Notes: generated by a model not told the origin, from the sequence alone. A stretch of DNA of 64,000 bases from Enterobacter sp. RHBSTW-00175 (GCF_013927005.1 NZ_CP055930.1:1116001-1180000); one strand, 5' to 3'; counted from the stretch's first letter, positions 1 through 7,883 are shown. Translations and numbers: made by a program.

Positions 1-231
1 CTGTGGCTGGACTATGTGCTGTCAGAAAAAGGGCAAAGTATTCTGGCGAATCAGGCTGATATCCCGTCCATTCGTAACGATATCGAAGGCAAAAATGATA
101 TCGATGGCCTGACCAAAGTGCTGGGCAGCGCGCTGAAACCGATCCCGGTTGATGAAAGCCTGCTGGAATACCTGCAACCGAAAAAACGTCTGGACTACAT
201 CAAACAGTGGCGCGAAGCCGCAGCTAAATAA
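1..231 (+). CDS. ABC transporter periplasmic solute-binding protein, C-terminal 76 residues (5' end outside window)
   Basis: The reading frame is open from base 1 to a TAA stop at 229-231, so the gene starts before the window. The visible part has the look of the last helices of an extracellular solute-binding protein (family 1 / ferric-ion-like): a segment like 'LSEKGQSILA', typical where these proteins describe the end of the mature chain, then a Lys-rich amphipathic end. It lies directly upstream of a double permease and an ATPase on the same strand, so it should be the binding component of that importer. The substrate cannot be read from this fragment; iron(III), polyamines, phosphonates or sugar phosphates are all possible for this class. 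Confidence 0.75.
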   Translation: MWLDYVLSEKGQSILANQADIPSIRNDIEGKNDIDGLTKVLGSALKPIPVDESLLEYLQPKKRLDYIKQWREAAAK

Positions 232-241
232 GTCCGGTCAT

Positions 242-263
242 AGCGCGGCGGCTCTGCCGCGCT
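242..263 (+). other. intercistronic GC-rich hairpin between binding protein and permease genes
   Basis: An eight-base perfect inverted repeat (AGCGCGGC / GCCGCGCT) with a six-base loop lies just after the stop of the binding-protein gene and 47 bases before the permease start, with no U-run. Such stems often protect the 3' end of the abundant binding-protein mRNA and lower expression of the downstream permease; that role is inferred. Confidence 0.5.
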
Positions 264-310
264 CCTTCACCTGATGTCGTTGTTCTGGGTTCCAGTACCA
301 GGGATACACT

Positions 311-2080
311 ATGAATACATTACACAGAAAGTGGCAAAGCCTGCCTCGCGGCGTAGTGGTGTTGATAACCGCTCTGGTTATCTATGTTCCGCTGTCGTTC
401 ATCGTGATACAGAGCTTCTTATCGGCTCCCTTTTTTTCTCCGGCTAAAGAGTGGAGCTTTGAATCATTTGGATTTATTTTCACCGACCCCGACTTCTATA
501 AAGCACTCAGAAGCGGCTTCATTCTCGCGTTCGGTCTGGTCGTTATCGCCATTCCGCTTGGCGGGGTACTGGCGTTTCTGATGGTCCGCACCGACTTGCC
601 TGGCCGGCGTCTGATTGAGCCGCTGATCCTGGTGCCGATTTTTGTGTCGCCGATGGTTCTGGGCTTTGGCTATGTGGTCGCCGCCGGGCCGGTTGGTTTT
701 TTATCTCTGTGGGCGCAGTCGCTGATTGGTTTTGTGCCCTGGAATATCTACGACATGTCGAGCATCGTGGTCATCGCTGGCCTGACGCATGTTCCGCACG
801 CGTATCTGTATATTTCTTCTGCGCTGCGAAGCGTGGGTTCTGATGTAGAAGAAGCCGCGCGCACGGCGGGGGCTTCTCCCTTGCAGGTCATGACCTCCGT
901 CAGCCTGCCGATGGTGCGTCCGTCTATTCTGTACGCCATCGTGTTGCTGTTCTTCCTCGGGCTGGAGGTGTTTGGCCTGATGCTGGTGCTGGGCGATCCA
1001 GAAGGCAACATGGTGCTGGCAACCTACCTGTATCAGCTGACCAACAAGCTCGGCACACCGTCTTATCACCTGATGGCGGCAGTGGCCGTGGTGCTGATTT
1101 GTATCACCATCCCACTGGTCATGTTACAGCGTCGCCTGATGCGCACTGCCAACCGCTTTGTGACCGTGAAAGGCAAAGCGTCACAGGCGCGCGCGTTGCC
1201 GCTGGGCAAATGGCGCTGGGTGGCAGGTGCCGTGGTGGCGTTCTGGCTGACCGTGACCATTGGCGTTCCACTGCTTGGCGTGGTGTTACGCGCATTTATC
1301 TCAAACTGGGGGGTGGGAGTATCTCTCTGGGATGAGCTTTCCCTGAGCACCTTCCGCACTATCTGGGCACAACCAAACCTGCTGCGCGCCATCGTCAACT
1401 CGATGTCTATCGGCGTGATTGGCGGTGCGCTGGCGGTGGCCTGCTATCTGTTTGTCGGTATCGCCATGCACCGCAAACCGGACAACACCACGCGGTTCCT
1501 CGATTACAGCGTGCTGGTGCCACGTGCGGTCCCGGGCTTGCTTGCGGGTCTGGCTTTCCTGTGGGTGTTCCTGTTCCTGCCAATGTGGCTGGATAACTCA
1601 CTGAAATCAGGATGGCTTTCCGGGTTTGCGTGGTCAGACTGGATGCGTGAACATCTGATTGTCTGGTTGCGTTCATTACGCAGCACCATCTTCAGCGTCT
1701 GGCTGGCCTACACCGTGGTGTGGATGGCATATGGGCTACGGCTTATCTCCTCAACGCTGCTCCAGGTCGGGCCTGAACTTGAAGAAGCGGCGCGCAGCAC
1801 AGGGGCAACGCGCGGGCAAATTACCCGTCACGTCACCATCCCGTTATCACGCTACGGTCTTATTGGCTCATGGTTGTTGATGTTCCTGATCTTTGAACGC
1901 GAATACTCAACCGGTGTGTACCTGCTTTCGCCAGGTACGGAAACCATAGGCTCGATGCTGGTTTCCCTGTGGGCGGCGGGTGCCATTGATATCGTGGCTG
2001 CGCTCTCTTTTATTAACATCCTGCTGGTCGTGGTAGGTCTGGGCATTGCCCTTCGCTTCGGAGTTAAATTACATGATTGA
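311..2080 (+). CDS. ABC transporter permease, fused two-domain (FbpB/ThiP-like)
   Basis: This 589-residue inner-membrane protein is the translocation channel of the importer. It has two homologous permease halves (about residues 1-290 and 300-589), each with about six membrane segments. Each half carries an EAA loop that docks the ATPase: 'EEAARTAGAS' near residue 180 and 'EEAARSTGAT' near residue 494. Fusion of both permease domains in one chain is typical of ferric-iron (FbpB/AfuB) and thiamine (ThiP) importers and some related systems. The ATG at 311 follows the binding-protein gene by 79 bases, and the 3' end overlaps the ATPase start by 8 bases, so translation is probably coupled. The substrate is not identified. 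Confidence 0.88.
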   Translation: MNTLHRKWQSLPRGVVVLITALVIYVPLSFIVIQSFLSAPFFSPAKEWSFESFGFIFTDPDFYKALRSGFILAFGLVVIAIPLGGVLAFLMVRTDLPGRRLIEPLILVPIFVSPMVLGFGYVVAAGPVGFLSLWAQSLIGFVPWNIYDMSSIVVIAGLTHVPHAYLYISSALRSVGSDVEEAARTAGASPLQVMTSVSLPMVRPSILYAIVLLFFLGLEVFGLMLVLGDPEGNMVLATYLYQLTNKLGTPSYHLMAAVAVVLICITIPLVMLQRRLMRTANRFVTVKGKASQARALPLGKWRWVAGAVVAFWLTVTIGVPLLGVVLRAFISNWGVGVSLWDELSLSTFRTIWAQPNLLRAIVNSMSIGVIGGALAVACYLFVGIAMHRKPDNTTRFLDYSVLVPRAVPGLLAGLAFLWVFLFLPMWLDNSLKSGWLSGFAWSDWMREHLIVWLRSLRSTIFSVWLAYTVVWMAYGLRLISSTLLQVGPELEEAARSTGATRGQITRHVTIPLSRYGLIGSWLLMFLIFEREYSTGVYLLSPGTETIGSMLVSLWAAGAIDIVAALSFINILLVVVGLGIALRFGVKLHD

Positions 2081-3143
2081 ATTAGCGGTCGAAAATCTGC
2101 ACTTAACCTACGGCGACAACCCGGTGTTAAAAGGGGTTTCCATGAACCTCAAACGCGGCGAAGTAGTTTCCTTGCTGGGGCCATCGGGCAGCGGCAAGAC
2201 CACATTGCTGCGCGCGGTTGCGGGCCTGGAAAAGCCGACCCAGGGTTCGATTGTCATCGGCAAAAACAGCGTTTACAACGGCACACCGCGCAGTGAAATC
2301 CCGGCAGAGGAACGCAACCTGGGGCTGGTGTTTCAGTCCTACGCCCTATGGCCGCACAAAACCGTTTTTGAGAACGTGGCATATCCTTTAAAGCTGCGTA
2401 AGGTCCCAGCGAAAGAGGTAACCCAGCGCGTTCAGGATGTACTGGATCAGCTCGGCCTGGGCCATCTGGGTAAGCGCCACCCGCACCAGCTTTCCGGTGG
2501 TCAGCAACAGCGCGTGGCGATTGGCCGGGCGCTGGTCTATAACCCGCCGGTGATCCTGCTGGATGAACCGCTTTCGAACCTGGACGCCAAGCTGCGCGAA
2601 GAGGCCCGCGTGTTCCTGCGCGAGTTGATTATCAAGCTCGGCCTGTCGGCGCTGATGGTCACGCACGATCAGAATGAAGCAATGTCGATTTCCGATCGTA
2701 TTCTGCTGCTGAACAACGGAAAAATTGAGCAACAGGGTACGCCGCAGGAGATGTATGGCTCGCCGAAAACGCTGTTTACCGCCGAGTTTATGGGCAGTAA
2801 CAACCGCCTGCATGGCAAAGTGACCGAAGTCCGCGACGGCAAAGCGCACATTGAAGGCAACGGCTGGAGGCTGTGGGGCCAGGCGGCGGAAGGCGTGAAA
2901 GCAGGGAGTGAAGCCACGGCGGTTATCCGTGTGGAGCGTGTAGCAGTGGTGGACGGCCCGGGAGAAAACCAGCTTGAGCTGCCGTTACTCACCAGCATGT
3001 ATCTGGGGGATCGCTGGGAATATCTGTTCCGTACCGCGGGGGATGATTTTGTGATCCGCGCCTATGGCCACGACGTTCGGGATCCGCAGCACTGCCATTT
3101 GTCGTTACCGGAAAAACACGTCTGGATCTTCCCTAAAGGGTGA
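2073..3143 (+). CDS. ABC transporter ATP-binding protein
   Basis: This 356-residue cytoplasmic ATPase energises the importer. It has Walker A 'GPSGSGKTT' (about residue 39), Q-loop 'FQSYALWPH', the signature 'LSGGQQQRVAIGRAL', Walker B 'VILLDEPLSNLD' and H-loop 'MVTHDQ'. The C-terminal 110 or so residues form a TOBE-like regulatory domain. The ATG at 2073 was chosen because it gives the canonical short N-terminus (MIELAVENL) and overlaps the permease stop by 8 bases; an in-frame extension upstream would run inside the permease gene. It closes the three-gene operon, and REP elements follow. Confidence 0.9.
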   Translation: MIELAVENLHLTYGDNPVLKGVSMNLKRGEVVSLLGPSGSGKTTLLRAVAGLEKPTQGSIVIGKNSVYNGTPRSEIPAEERNLGLVFQSYALWPHKTVFENVAYPLKLRKVPAKEVTQRVQDVLDQLGLGHLGKRHPHQLSGGQQQRVAIGRALVYNPPVILLDEPLSNLDAKLREEARVFLRELIIKLGLSALMVTHDQNEAMSISDRILLLNNGKIEQQGTPQEMYGSPKTLFTAEFMGSNNRLHGKVTEVRDGKAHIEGNGWRLWGQAAEGVKAGSEATAVIRVERVAVVDGPGENQLELPLLTSMYLGDRWEYLFRTAGDDFVIRAYGHDVRDPQHCHLSLPEKHVWIFPKG

Positions 3144-3158
3144 TGAAAACCTGACAGT

Positions 3159-3222
3159 GCCCGGTGGCGCTTCGCTTACCGGGCCTGCAATACCAACGTC
3201 GGGTAAGCGAAGTGCCACCCGA
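3159..3222. repeat. pair of REP (repetitive extragenic palindromic) units in opposite orientation
   Basis: A palindromic unit 'CCGGTGGCGCTTCGCTTACC' and an inverted second unit 'GGGTAAGCGAAGTGCCACCC' are separated by a short spacer, forming a BIME-like mosaic just after the ABC operon. The same family recurs at 26331-26366, 36987-37062, 40327-40358 and 41916-41945. Confidence 0.8.
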
Positions 3223-3241
3223 CACAAACGCGTGCTACCGC

Positions 3242-3361
3242 TTATGGCGTAACAATATTGAACCAGAAATCAAAGGTATCCAGGCAATGCGGGTTCCAGA
3301 TAACATTGCCCTCCTCGCCCTTGATCATTTCCTGCGAAAGTGGCGCAATAACCCCTTTGCA
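3242..3361 (-). pseudogene. possible 3'-end remnant of an unidentified gene (39 codons)
   Basis: On the minus strand a 39-codon open segment ends in TAA and has a protein-like composition near its end ('NVIWNPHCLDTFDFWFNIV', rich in aromatics and with normal codon use). It is preceded by an in-frame TAG at 3362-3364 and has no start codon with a ribosome site, so if real it is a decayed fragment. The family is not recognised. The stretch 3144-3544 otherwise holds only the REP pair and an AT-rich promoter region for the next gene. Confidence 0.3.
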
Positions 3362-3544
3362 CTAACACGCATTTTCAGTTTCATAAATCCTCGATAGATA
3401 ATAATGAGTGTCGAAGAAACAAAGCTACCACCTGCATGTTTTATACCCCATCGCTAATACATTTAAAAATAAACAATTTAAATCTGATAGCGCAGTCAAC
3501 GTTTTAGATAATGTCAGTCTCTCTCATTTACCCAGAGTTATTCC

Positions 3545-3943
3545 ATGAAGAAACTGTCATTATTTGTGGCTATATTCAGCTTGAGTACATTAACCGCGTG
3601 TAGCGCCCCTCATCAGGATGAGGTTGAAAAGATAAACCGCCTGCAAATCCCGTTGGTTCTGCCAGGTGAAAAACCCGCAGAGGTGCAAACTTCACACATT
3701 GCAGCACTTTACCAAACGAACAAGCAACACATTAATGTGCTAACCACCAGCCTGAAAAATCACTATTTACAAAATACAACAGCGAAAGATATTTTTACCG
3801 AAGACAGTCCGGTTCAGCGCGTATATGCCTCTCTGACGAAGCTGGAGCAACTGGATATGATTAACCAGCAATATCTGAAAGATAATAATGAGATGGGTCT
3901 GAGAAGTATTAATATCGCCCTTCAACCTTTAGTGGCCGGTTAA
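3545..3943 (+). CDS. hypothetical lipoprotein
   Basis: This 132-residue protein has a lipoprotein signal peptide ending in the lipobox 'LTAC' (Cys about residue 19). The residue after the Cys is Ser, which predicts export on to the outer membrane if it is processed. The mature part is polar and helical, with several Lys/Gln-rich stretches and no recognisable catalytic motif; the family is not recognised. It stands alone between an AT-rich upstream region and a strong terminator shared with the converging OmpA-like gene. Its AT-richer composition and lack of a conserved neighbourhood suggest accessory DNA. Confidence 0.65.
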   Translation: MKKLSLFVAIFSLSTLTACSAPHQDEVEKINRLQIPLVLPGEKPAEVQTSHIAALYQTNKQHINVLTTSLKNHYLQNTTAKDIFTEDSPVQRVYASLTKLEQLDMINQQYLKDNNEMGLRSINIALQPLVAG

Positions 3944-3950
3944 ATGTCAA

Positions 3951-3983
3951 AAAGCCCGGCTACAAACGTAGCCGGGCTTTTTC
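3951..3983. terminator. bidirectional rho-independent terminator
   Basis: A 13-base perfect stem (AAAGCCCGGCTAC / GTAGCCGGGCTTT) with a four-base loop and A/T runs on both sides lies between the converging lipoprotein and OmpA-like genes, so it can end transcripts from either side. Confidence 0.9.
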
Positions 3984-4006
3984 TATTATCATGATTCTGG
4001 CAAGTC

Positions 4007-4621
4007 TTAATCGTGCTGCCCAAAACGATAGGTTAACCCTGCCGTTACAGAGCTCACATCGCTGCTGACGCCTATCTGGTTGGCATTACCCACGTTGCTC
4101 ACCCACTGATACTCCAGGCGACCCGCCCAGTTTTTGTTGAATGCGTACTCCGTACCGACAGCAGCTAGCGGGCGTACACCAGTATCAAAACGATTGTGAC
4201 CACTTACATCGGACTCAGCGCGATAGGCCATCGCCCCGGCACGACCATAAATATCCCAGCTGTCCGTCAGGCCGTAGCTGGCTTTTAAGGACATCTGCAA
4301 ACCCTGGCTTTTCATTTGCGCACCCGCGCTATGATGACCATTAATCTGCATATTGCCTAAATAATCGTAACCACCTTCAACGGCCAGCCATGGCGTTATC
4401 TGGTAACCCGTATAAATACCGCCACCGACGTTATCGTGATCGACATTATACTGGTTAGAGCCGTTGTTGTTGTCGTGCGCCTTAGACGCGGTATTGGCAT
4501 CAAAATAGTGAGACCAGCCAAATTTAGCGCCACTGTACCAGGTGCCTGCATTAGCTGCCGCAAACGCCGTGGTAGCGGTAAAGGCATTAGCAATAATTAA
4601 TGCGACAAGTGTCTTTTTCAT
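4007..4621 (-). CDS. OmpA-like transmembrane beta-barrel protein (barrel only)
   Basis: This 204-residue protein has a 21-residue Sec signal peptide (cut after 'TAFA') followed by an eight-strand OmpA-type barrel: 'GTWYSGAKFGWSHY' at the mature start, 'GGGIYTGYQITPWLAVEGGYDYLG' as the long-loop/strand pattern (residues about 65-90), and a C-terminal 'SVTAGLTYRFG' strand. It stops at residue 204 and lacks the periplasmic peptidoglycan-binding OmpA C-domain, so it is a short OmpA/OmpW-type porin-like or adhesin-like protein rather than OmpA itself. It lies 98 bases downstream of the iprA-like gene on the same strand and could be co-transcribed with it. Confidence 0.82.
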   Translation of the reverse strand: MKKTLVALIIANAFTATTAFAAANAGTWYSGAKFGWSHYFDANTASKAHDNNNGSNQYNVDHDNVGGGIYTGYQITPWLAVEGGYDYLGNMQINGHHSAGAQMKSQGLQMSLKASYGLTDSWDIYGRAGAMAYRAESDVSGHNRFDTGVRPLAAVGTEYAFNKNWAGRLEYQWVSNVGNANQIGVSSDVSSVTAGLTYRFGQHD

Positions 4622-4719
4622 ATAAATCCCGTTTGCTTAATTGAATGTTTTCAGTCAGCAAACGATATAGATAAATAAGTGCGTCGTTAATTGATTTTCA
4701 GTTTAATTTTAAATTATCA

Positions 4720-5349
4720 CTAGAAAGATTCCGGTAAATGCGTCATCTCCAGCAAATAACCGCCACGCTTAAATGAGATGTATTGCCCTTTTTTTAACGC
4801 CGATAATACATTGAGAATACTGCTGCGCGACAATAGCGTACGATCCTGAATATAGTCAAGAATTGTCGTGCGCATTCGCGCTTCTTCGGGCAGCAATATC
4901 ATCTCCTGCAAATGATTGCGAATAACGGAATAGGTACGTTGCTGTACCACCTGGGCATCACGGTAAACTAAATAGGCCGTGTGATACGAGAGCACTGCCG
5001 CGACATCCTCCCATACGCCCTGTTCGCGAAAAAGCGTGGCGGCATGGTCTGCATCGGCACGCAAAACGGTCGATTCACTTTCCACCCGCAGAATATGTCC
5101 CTGCGTAGGCTGGATCATCTCGGCGATCCCAAACAGATGCGGTTCATAAACCGTCACCAGCAACAGCCCGTCAGAAGCACGCAGCAACGACAACTCACCC
5201 TGCTGGAAAAGGTACATTTGCTGCCGACCTTTATGCGTCCAGGTGATGCGCTTACGCGGAACTAATTTCACGTTCTCCGCGATCGGTTCAAGGATCGCAG
5301 TCAGACGTTCAATGGACTGTTCGGGTCGAACAGGAGGTAAAATATGCAT
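4720..5349 (-). CDS. iprA: IprA/YaiV-type winged-helix regulator
   Basis: This 209-residue cytoplasmic regulator has a CRP/FNR-like fold. Residues 1-120 resemble a cyclic-nucleotide-binding-type beta roll ('LFQQGELSLLRASDGLLL', 'FGIAEMIQPTQGHILR'); residues about 145-205 form a winged helix whose recognition region includes 'LLSRSSILNVLSALKKGQYI'. The overall sequence matches the enterobacterial IprA (YaiV) family, reported as an inhibitor of hydrogen-peroxide resistance. In E. coli this gene is elsewhere on the chromosome, so its place beside an outer-membrane gene and an orphan flagellin is unusual; it may be a relocated copy or a paralogue. The direct targets cannot be read from the sequence. 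Confidence 0.75.
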   Translation of the reverse strand: MHILPPVRPEQSIERLTAILEPIAENVKLVPRKRITWTHKGRQQMYLFQQGELSLLRASDGLLLVTVYEPHLFGIAEMIQPTQGHILRVESESTVLRADADHAATLFREQGVWEDVAAVLSYHTAYLVYRDAQVVQQRTYSVIRNHLQEMILLPEEARMRTTILDYIQDRTLLSRSSILNVLSALKKGQYISFKRGGYLLEMTHLPESF

Positions 5350-5411
5350 GGCACTGCCCTGTAGCCTGGCGACTTTGCCAGTATAGACCAGAAAGTTAAG
5401 CGGTTACTGCT

Positions 5412-5525
5412 TCAGAACTGATAACTGTAGTTCACACTGGCAAACCAGAGGTGTGGATTATCATAGCTGCCGGATAAAACGGCGCGGGGCGCATGACCCA
5501 GCCAATGAGCTAGCGCACAGATATA
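5412..5525 (-). pseudogene. 3'-end remnant of an outer-membrane beta-barrel gene
   Basis: A 37-codon open segment on the minus strand ends with 'HLWFASVNYSYQF' and a TGA. Alternating hydrophobic residues, aromatics and a terminal Phe are the hallmark C-terminal beta-signal recognised by BamA. An in-frame stop lies just upstream and no start codon or ribosome site is present, so only the end of a former outer-membrane protein gene survives. It sits 62 bases upstream of the iprA-like gene on the same strand, suggesting deletion of an older gene when this accessory zone was assembled. The parent family is not identified. Confidence 0.5.
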
Positions 5526-5637
5526 TCAGGCGATATTTAGCGAGTAAAAAGAAAAGGGGTTCAATTTTAAATTTCAGCCTGGCGGCTCAGAAAAATTTCG
5601 GTAAAGTCACCTCTGAAATATAGTGGTTAATTTAACC

Positions 5638-5664
5638 TAAATATATCCTCTTCCTGGACGATGA
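5638..5664 (+). promoter_or_regulatory. sigma-28 (FliA)-like flagellar promoter
   Basis: TAAATATA and GACGATGA are separated by exactly 11 bases, compared with the FliA consensus TAAAGTTT-N11-GCCGATAA. The -35 core TAAA is perfect and the -10 matches at six of eight positions. It ends 37 bases before the flagellin ATG, leaving room for a short leader with an AGGTGA ribosome site. Apart from this and the remnant at 5412-5525, nothing else is seen in 5350-5701. Confidence 0.6.
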
Positions 5665-5701
5665 TCTCTCAAAGCATAATACTAAGAAAAGCAGGTGAAC
5701 G

Positions 5702-7579
5702 ATGTCTGGGATCATCACCAACGTCAATACTCTGGTAGTACAAAATACCGCGTTAAAGACCAGTTCCGTATTACAGCAATCCGTTGAGCGACTCTCCTCC
5801 GGGATGCGAATTAACAGCGCCAAAGACGATGCGGCAGGTCAGGCGATTGCTAACCGTATGGGCAGCCAGATTAAAGGTCTTCTTCAGGCGCAGCGAAACG
5901 CCAGCGACGGGCGTTCAATGGCCGAAACGGCGGAAGGTGCGCTCAGCGAAATTAACCAGCGCTTGCAGCGCATTCGTGAGCTGTCCGTTCAGTCGTTGAG
6001 TGAAACCTACACTCTGGAAGATGCAGACAGCATTCAGGCTGAAATTAACGTCAACCTGAAAGAGATTGCCCGTCTTAATTCACAGACCACCTTTAATGGC
6101 AAAAACGTACTCGATGGCAGTGCCGGGAATGTGCCGATACAGGTTGGCGTAAATGATAATGAAACCCTTGGCCTCTTCCTTGGCAAACCGGGTTTCAGCG
6201 TTGACGAACTTGGACTGACCGACCTGGTGATCCGCGGAATTAGCGGCAAAGTGACGCCGACCGATCAGCTACTGGGCTCCGCCAGCAATATCTCGCTGAG
6301 CAGCGGCAGTACCAGCGTCACCTTTAATACCGCAGGCGTCGCGCTAACATCCGCCAAACTGGTTCGCAGCAGCAGCGGTATTTTGTTTATTCAGGGCACC
6401 GATGCGCAGGGGAAAAACACCTATCTGACGGCGAACTACGGCGCGACGTACAATACCGCTACCAGTTCGGCCAGCGTAAGCGTTTCAGCCGTGACATCTT
6501 CACCGCTCTACAGCGATATCTCCACGCTGCCGTCACGCGCGGTGTCAGGGCTTTCGTTTGTAGACAACAGCAACGCGGCGATGAGCGCCGATGCGCTGGT
6601 GAGCAGCAACGGCAAATATTATATCCAGCAGGGAACGGACTATTACGAAGCCGAACTCAACTGGGGCCCGACCGGGGCAATGCAGGCCAAAGTCACTGAC
6701 CCCACGGCGCTGACGACCCTGGCATCACCGGTTAACGTCACCAGTACACCGGCGGTAGATTTAACCAGCGCCACCCCCACCTTCCTGGACAGCAGCGGGA
6801 ATGCGGTTTCCGGCACCGCGCGGCTGGTGAAAAATGGCAGCTCGTATTTTATGGAAGTGGACAACGGCGGCGGCGATTTTCGCTATTATGCCGCCTCTGT
6901 TGCTGTCAGCAGCGATGGCGGAACACCCGCCGTGACCGTTCAGGCAAACACCGCGACTGCACAAAACGCCTTTACGGATGTCAGCACCGTCGGCGGTACA
7001 TCTTACATAACGATCGACCCGGCAAAGATGCAGCTGAACTATACGGATAACGACGGCAAAATCTTCGCTAACGTACTCGATAGCGATGCTGACGGGAATT
7101 ATGTGATGAACCTCGGCGCGGATGGTAAAAGCGCCACTCTGGTACAGCAAAGTGACGGCTCGCTGCTGATTAAGACACTCAACGGCAGCGGCGAGATCCA
7201 GATTTATTATCCCAACAGCTATACCACCACAACCGACGCCGCAACGGGCTGGACCACCATCAATCTACGGGAAACCGGTGATGGGATCCGTCTGCGCAAT
7301 CCGGAAGATCCACTGGCAACTCTCGATGCGGCGATTGCCCGTGTCGATCAGCGCCGTAGCCTGCTGGGCGCAACCATGAACCGCCTCGAATCCGCGCAGA
7401 ATGTGCAAGCGGCAACCTCCACCGCACTAAGCGCCTCGCGTTCGCGAATTGAAGATGCTGATTACGCGGAAGAAGTGTCGCAAATGTCTCGCGCGCAGAT
7501 TGTGCAACAGGCGGGGAACTCGGTGCTGGCGAAATCGAACCATCTGCCGGATGCGGTACTTTCATTGTTGCAGGGGTAA
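5702..7579 (+). CDS. flagellin (orphan filament protein, FliC-like)
   Basis: This 625-residue flagellin has both conserved filament-core ends. The N-terminal D0/D1 region (residues 1-175) includes 'RLSSGMRINSAKDDAAGQAI'; the C-terminal D1/D0 region (about 535-625) includes 'SRIEDADYAEEVSQMSRAQI' and ends 'AVLSLLQG'. The central 350 or so residues are Ser/Thr/Ala-rich and variable, forming the surface domain. No chaperone, cap or other flagellar gene is nearby, so it is an orphan, probably made as an alternative filament under FliA. The start follows AGGTGA by 6 bases. The stop lies 11 bases from a degraded tRNA-Gly copy, suggesting arrival with an integrated element. It could instead be this strain's main flagellin moved away from the fli cluster. 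Confidence 0.92.
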   Translation: MSGIITNVNTLVVQNTALKTSSVLQQSVERLSSGMRINSAKDDAAGQAIANRMGSQIKGLLQAQRNASDGRSMAETAEGALSEINQRLQRIRELSVQSLSETYTLEDADSIQAEINVNLKEIARLNSQTTFNGKNVLDGSAGNVPIQVGVNDNETLGLFLGKPGFSVDELGLTDLVIRGISGKVTPTDQLLGSASNISLSSGSTSVTFNTAGVALTSAKLVRSSSGILFIQGTDAQGKNTYLTANYGATYNTATSSASVSVSAVTSSPLYSDISTLPSRAVSGLSFVDNSNAAMSADALVSSNGKYYIQQGTDYYEAELNWGPTGAMQAKVTDPTALTTLASPVNVTSTPAVDLTSATPTFLDSSGNAVSGTARLVKNGSSYFMEVDNGGGDFRYYAASVAVSSDGGTPAVTVQANTATAQNAFTDVSTVGGTSYITIDPAKMQLNYTDNDGKIFANVLDSDADGNYVMNLGADGKSATLVQQSDGSLLIKTLNGSGEIQIYYPNSYTTTTDAATGWTTINLRETGDGIRLRNPEDPLATLDAAIARVDQRRSLLGATMNRLESAQNVQAATSTALSASRSRIEDADYAEEVSQMSRAQIVQQAGNSVLAKSNHLPDAVLSLLQG

Positions 7580-7590
7580 TTGGCGTGATG

Positions 7591-7653
7591 GGGTGAAGGG
7601 AATCGAACCCTCGTATAGAGCTTGGGAAGTTCTCGTTTTACCCTTTAACTACG
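7591..7653 (-). pseudogene. degraded tRNA-Gly copy / attachment-site-like direct repeat
   Basis: About 63 bases repeat the tRNA-Gly gene at 8092-8165 in the same orientation. The half from the anticodon loop through the T-arm is identical (over 35 bases), while the 5' half has four changes and the acceptor stem is lost at both ends ('ACAGC' instead of 'GCGGG'). One anticodon-stem pair is also broken, so it should not make a tRNA. An exact copy of the tRNA 3' half is what tyrosine-recombinase elements leave at their far end. The 436 bases between the two copies could be the relic of a collapsed island. Confidence 0.7.
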
Positions 7654-7706
7654 CTGTCAGACATAGTATAGCTACCGTTGCTCCCATTCATTTTCAGAGA
7701 ATAGCC

Positions 7707-7883
7707 ATGAACGCTAAGCCGTGGGTTTTAGTATTTATTATTTTTGTGGGTTCGTTGAATACTGCTATGGCGGATAGTTGCCGAGCCAACATTTTTGATG
7801 GCCAGGACTGTCGCTATGACGATGGCACAACATCCAGCAGTCGGGCCAATATTTTCGGCGGGCAAGATACGCAAAACTATTAG
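7707..7883 (+). CDS. small secreted peptide with duplicated motif (58 aa, unrecognised)
   Basis: The ATG at 7707 starts a 58-residue protein with a clear Sec signal peptide (Lys4, hydrophobic core to about residue 18, cleavage likely after 'NTAMA'). The mature part of about 37 residues holds two copies of one motif, 'CRANIFDGQDC' and 'SRANIFGGQDT', joined by a short Asp/Gly/Ser linker. The two Cys residues flank the first copy and could form a disulfide. The upstream ribosome site is weak (AGAGA). It lies between the tRNA-Gly repeat and the intact tRNA. I do not recognise the family; a signal plus internal repeat argues that it is a real exported peptide rather than chance. Confidence 0.55.
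   Translation: MNAKPWVLVFIIFVGSLNTAMADSCRANIFDGQDCRYDDGTTSSSRANIFGGQDTQNY

Noticed and set aside
5702..7579. Flagellin middle region as a repeat array or CRISPR-like element
   Set aside because: Ser/Thr/Ala-rich but with no regular repeat unit; it is a continuous coding frame.
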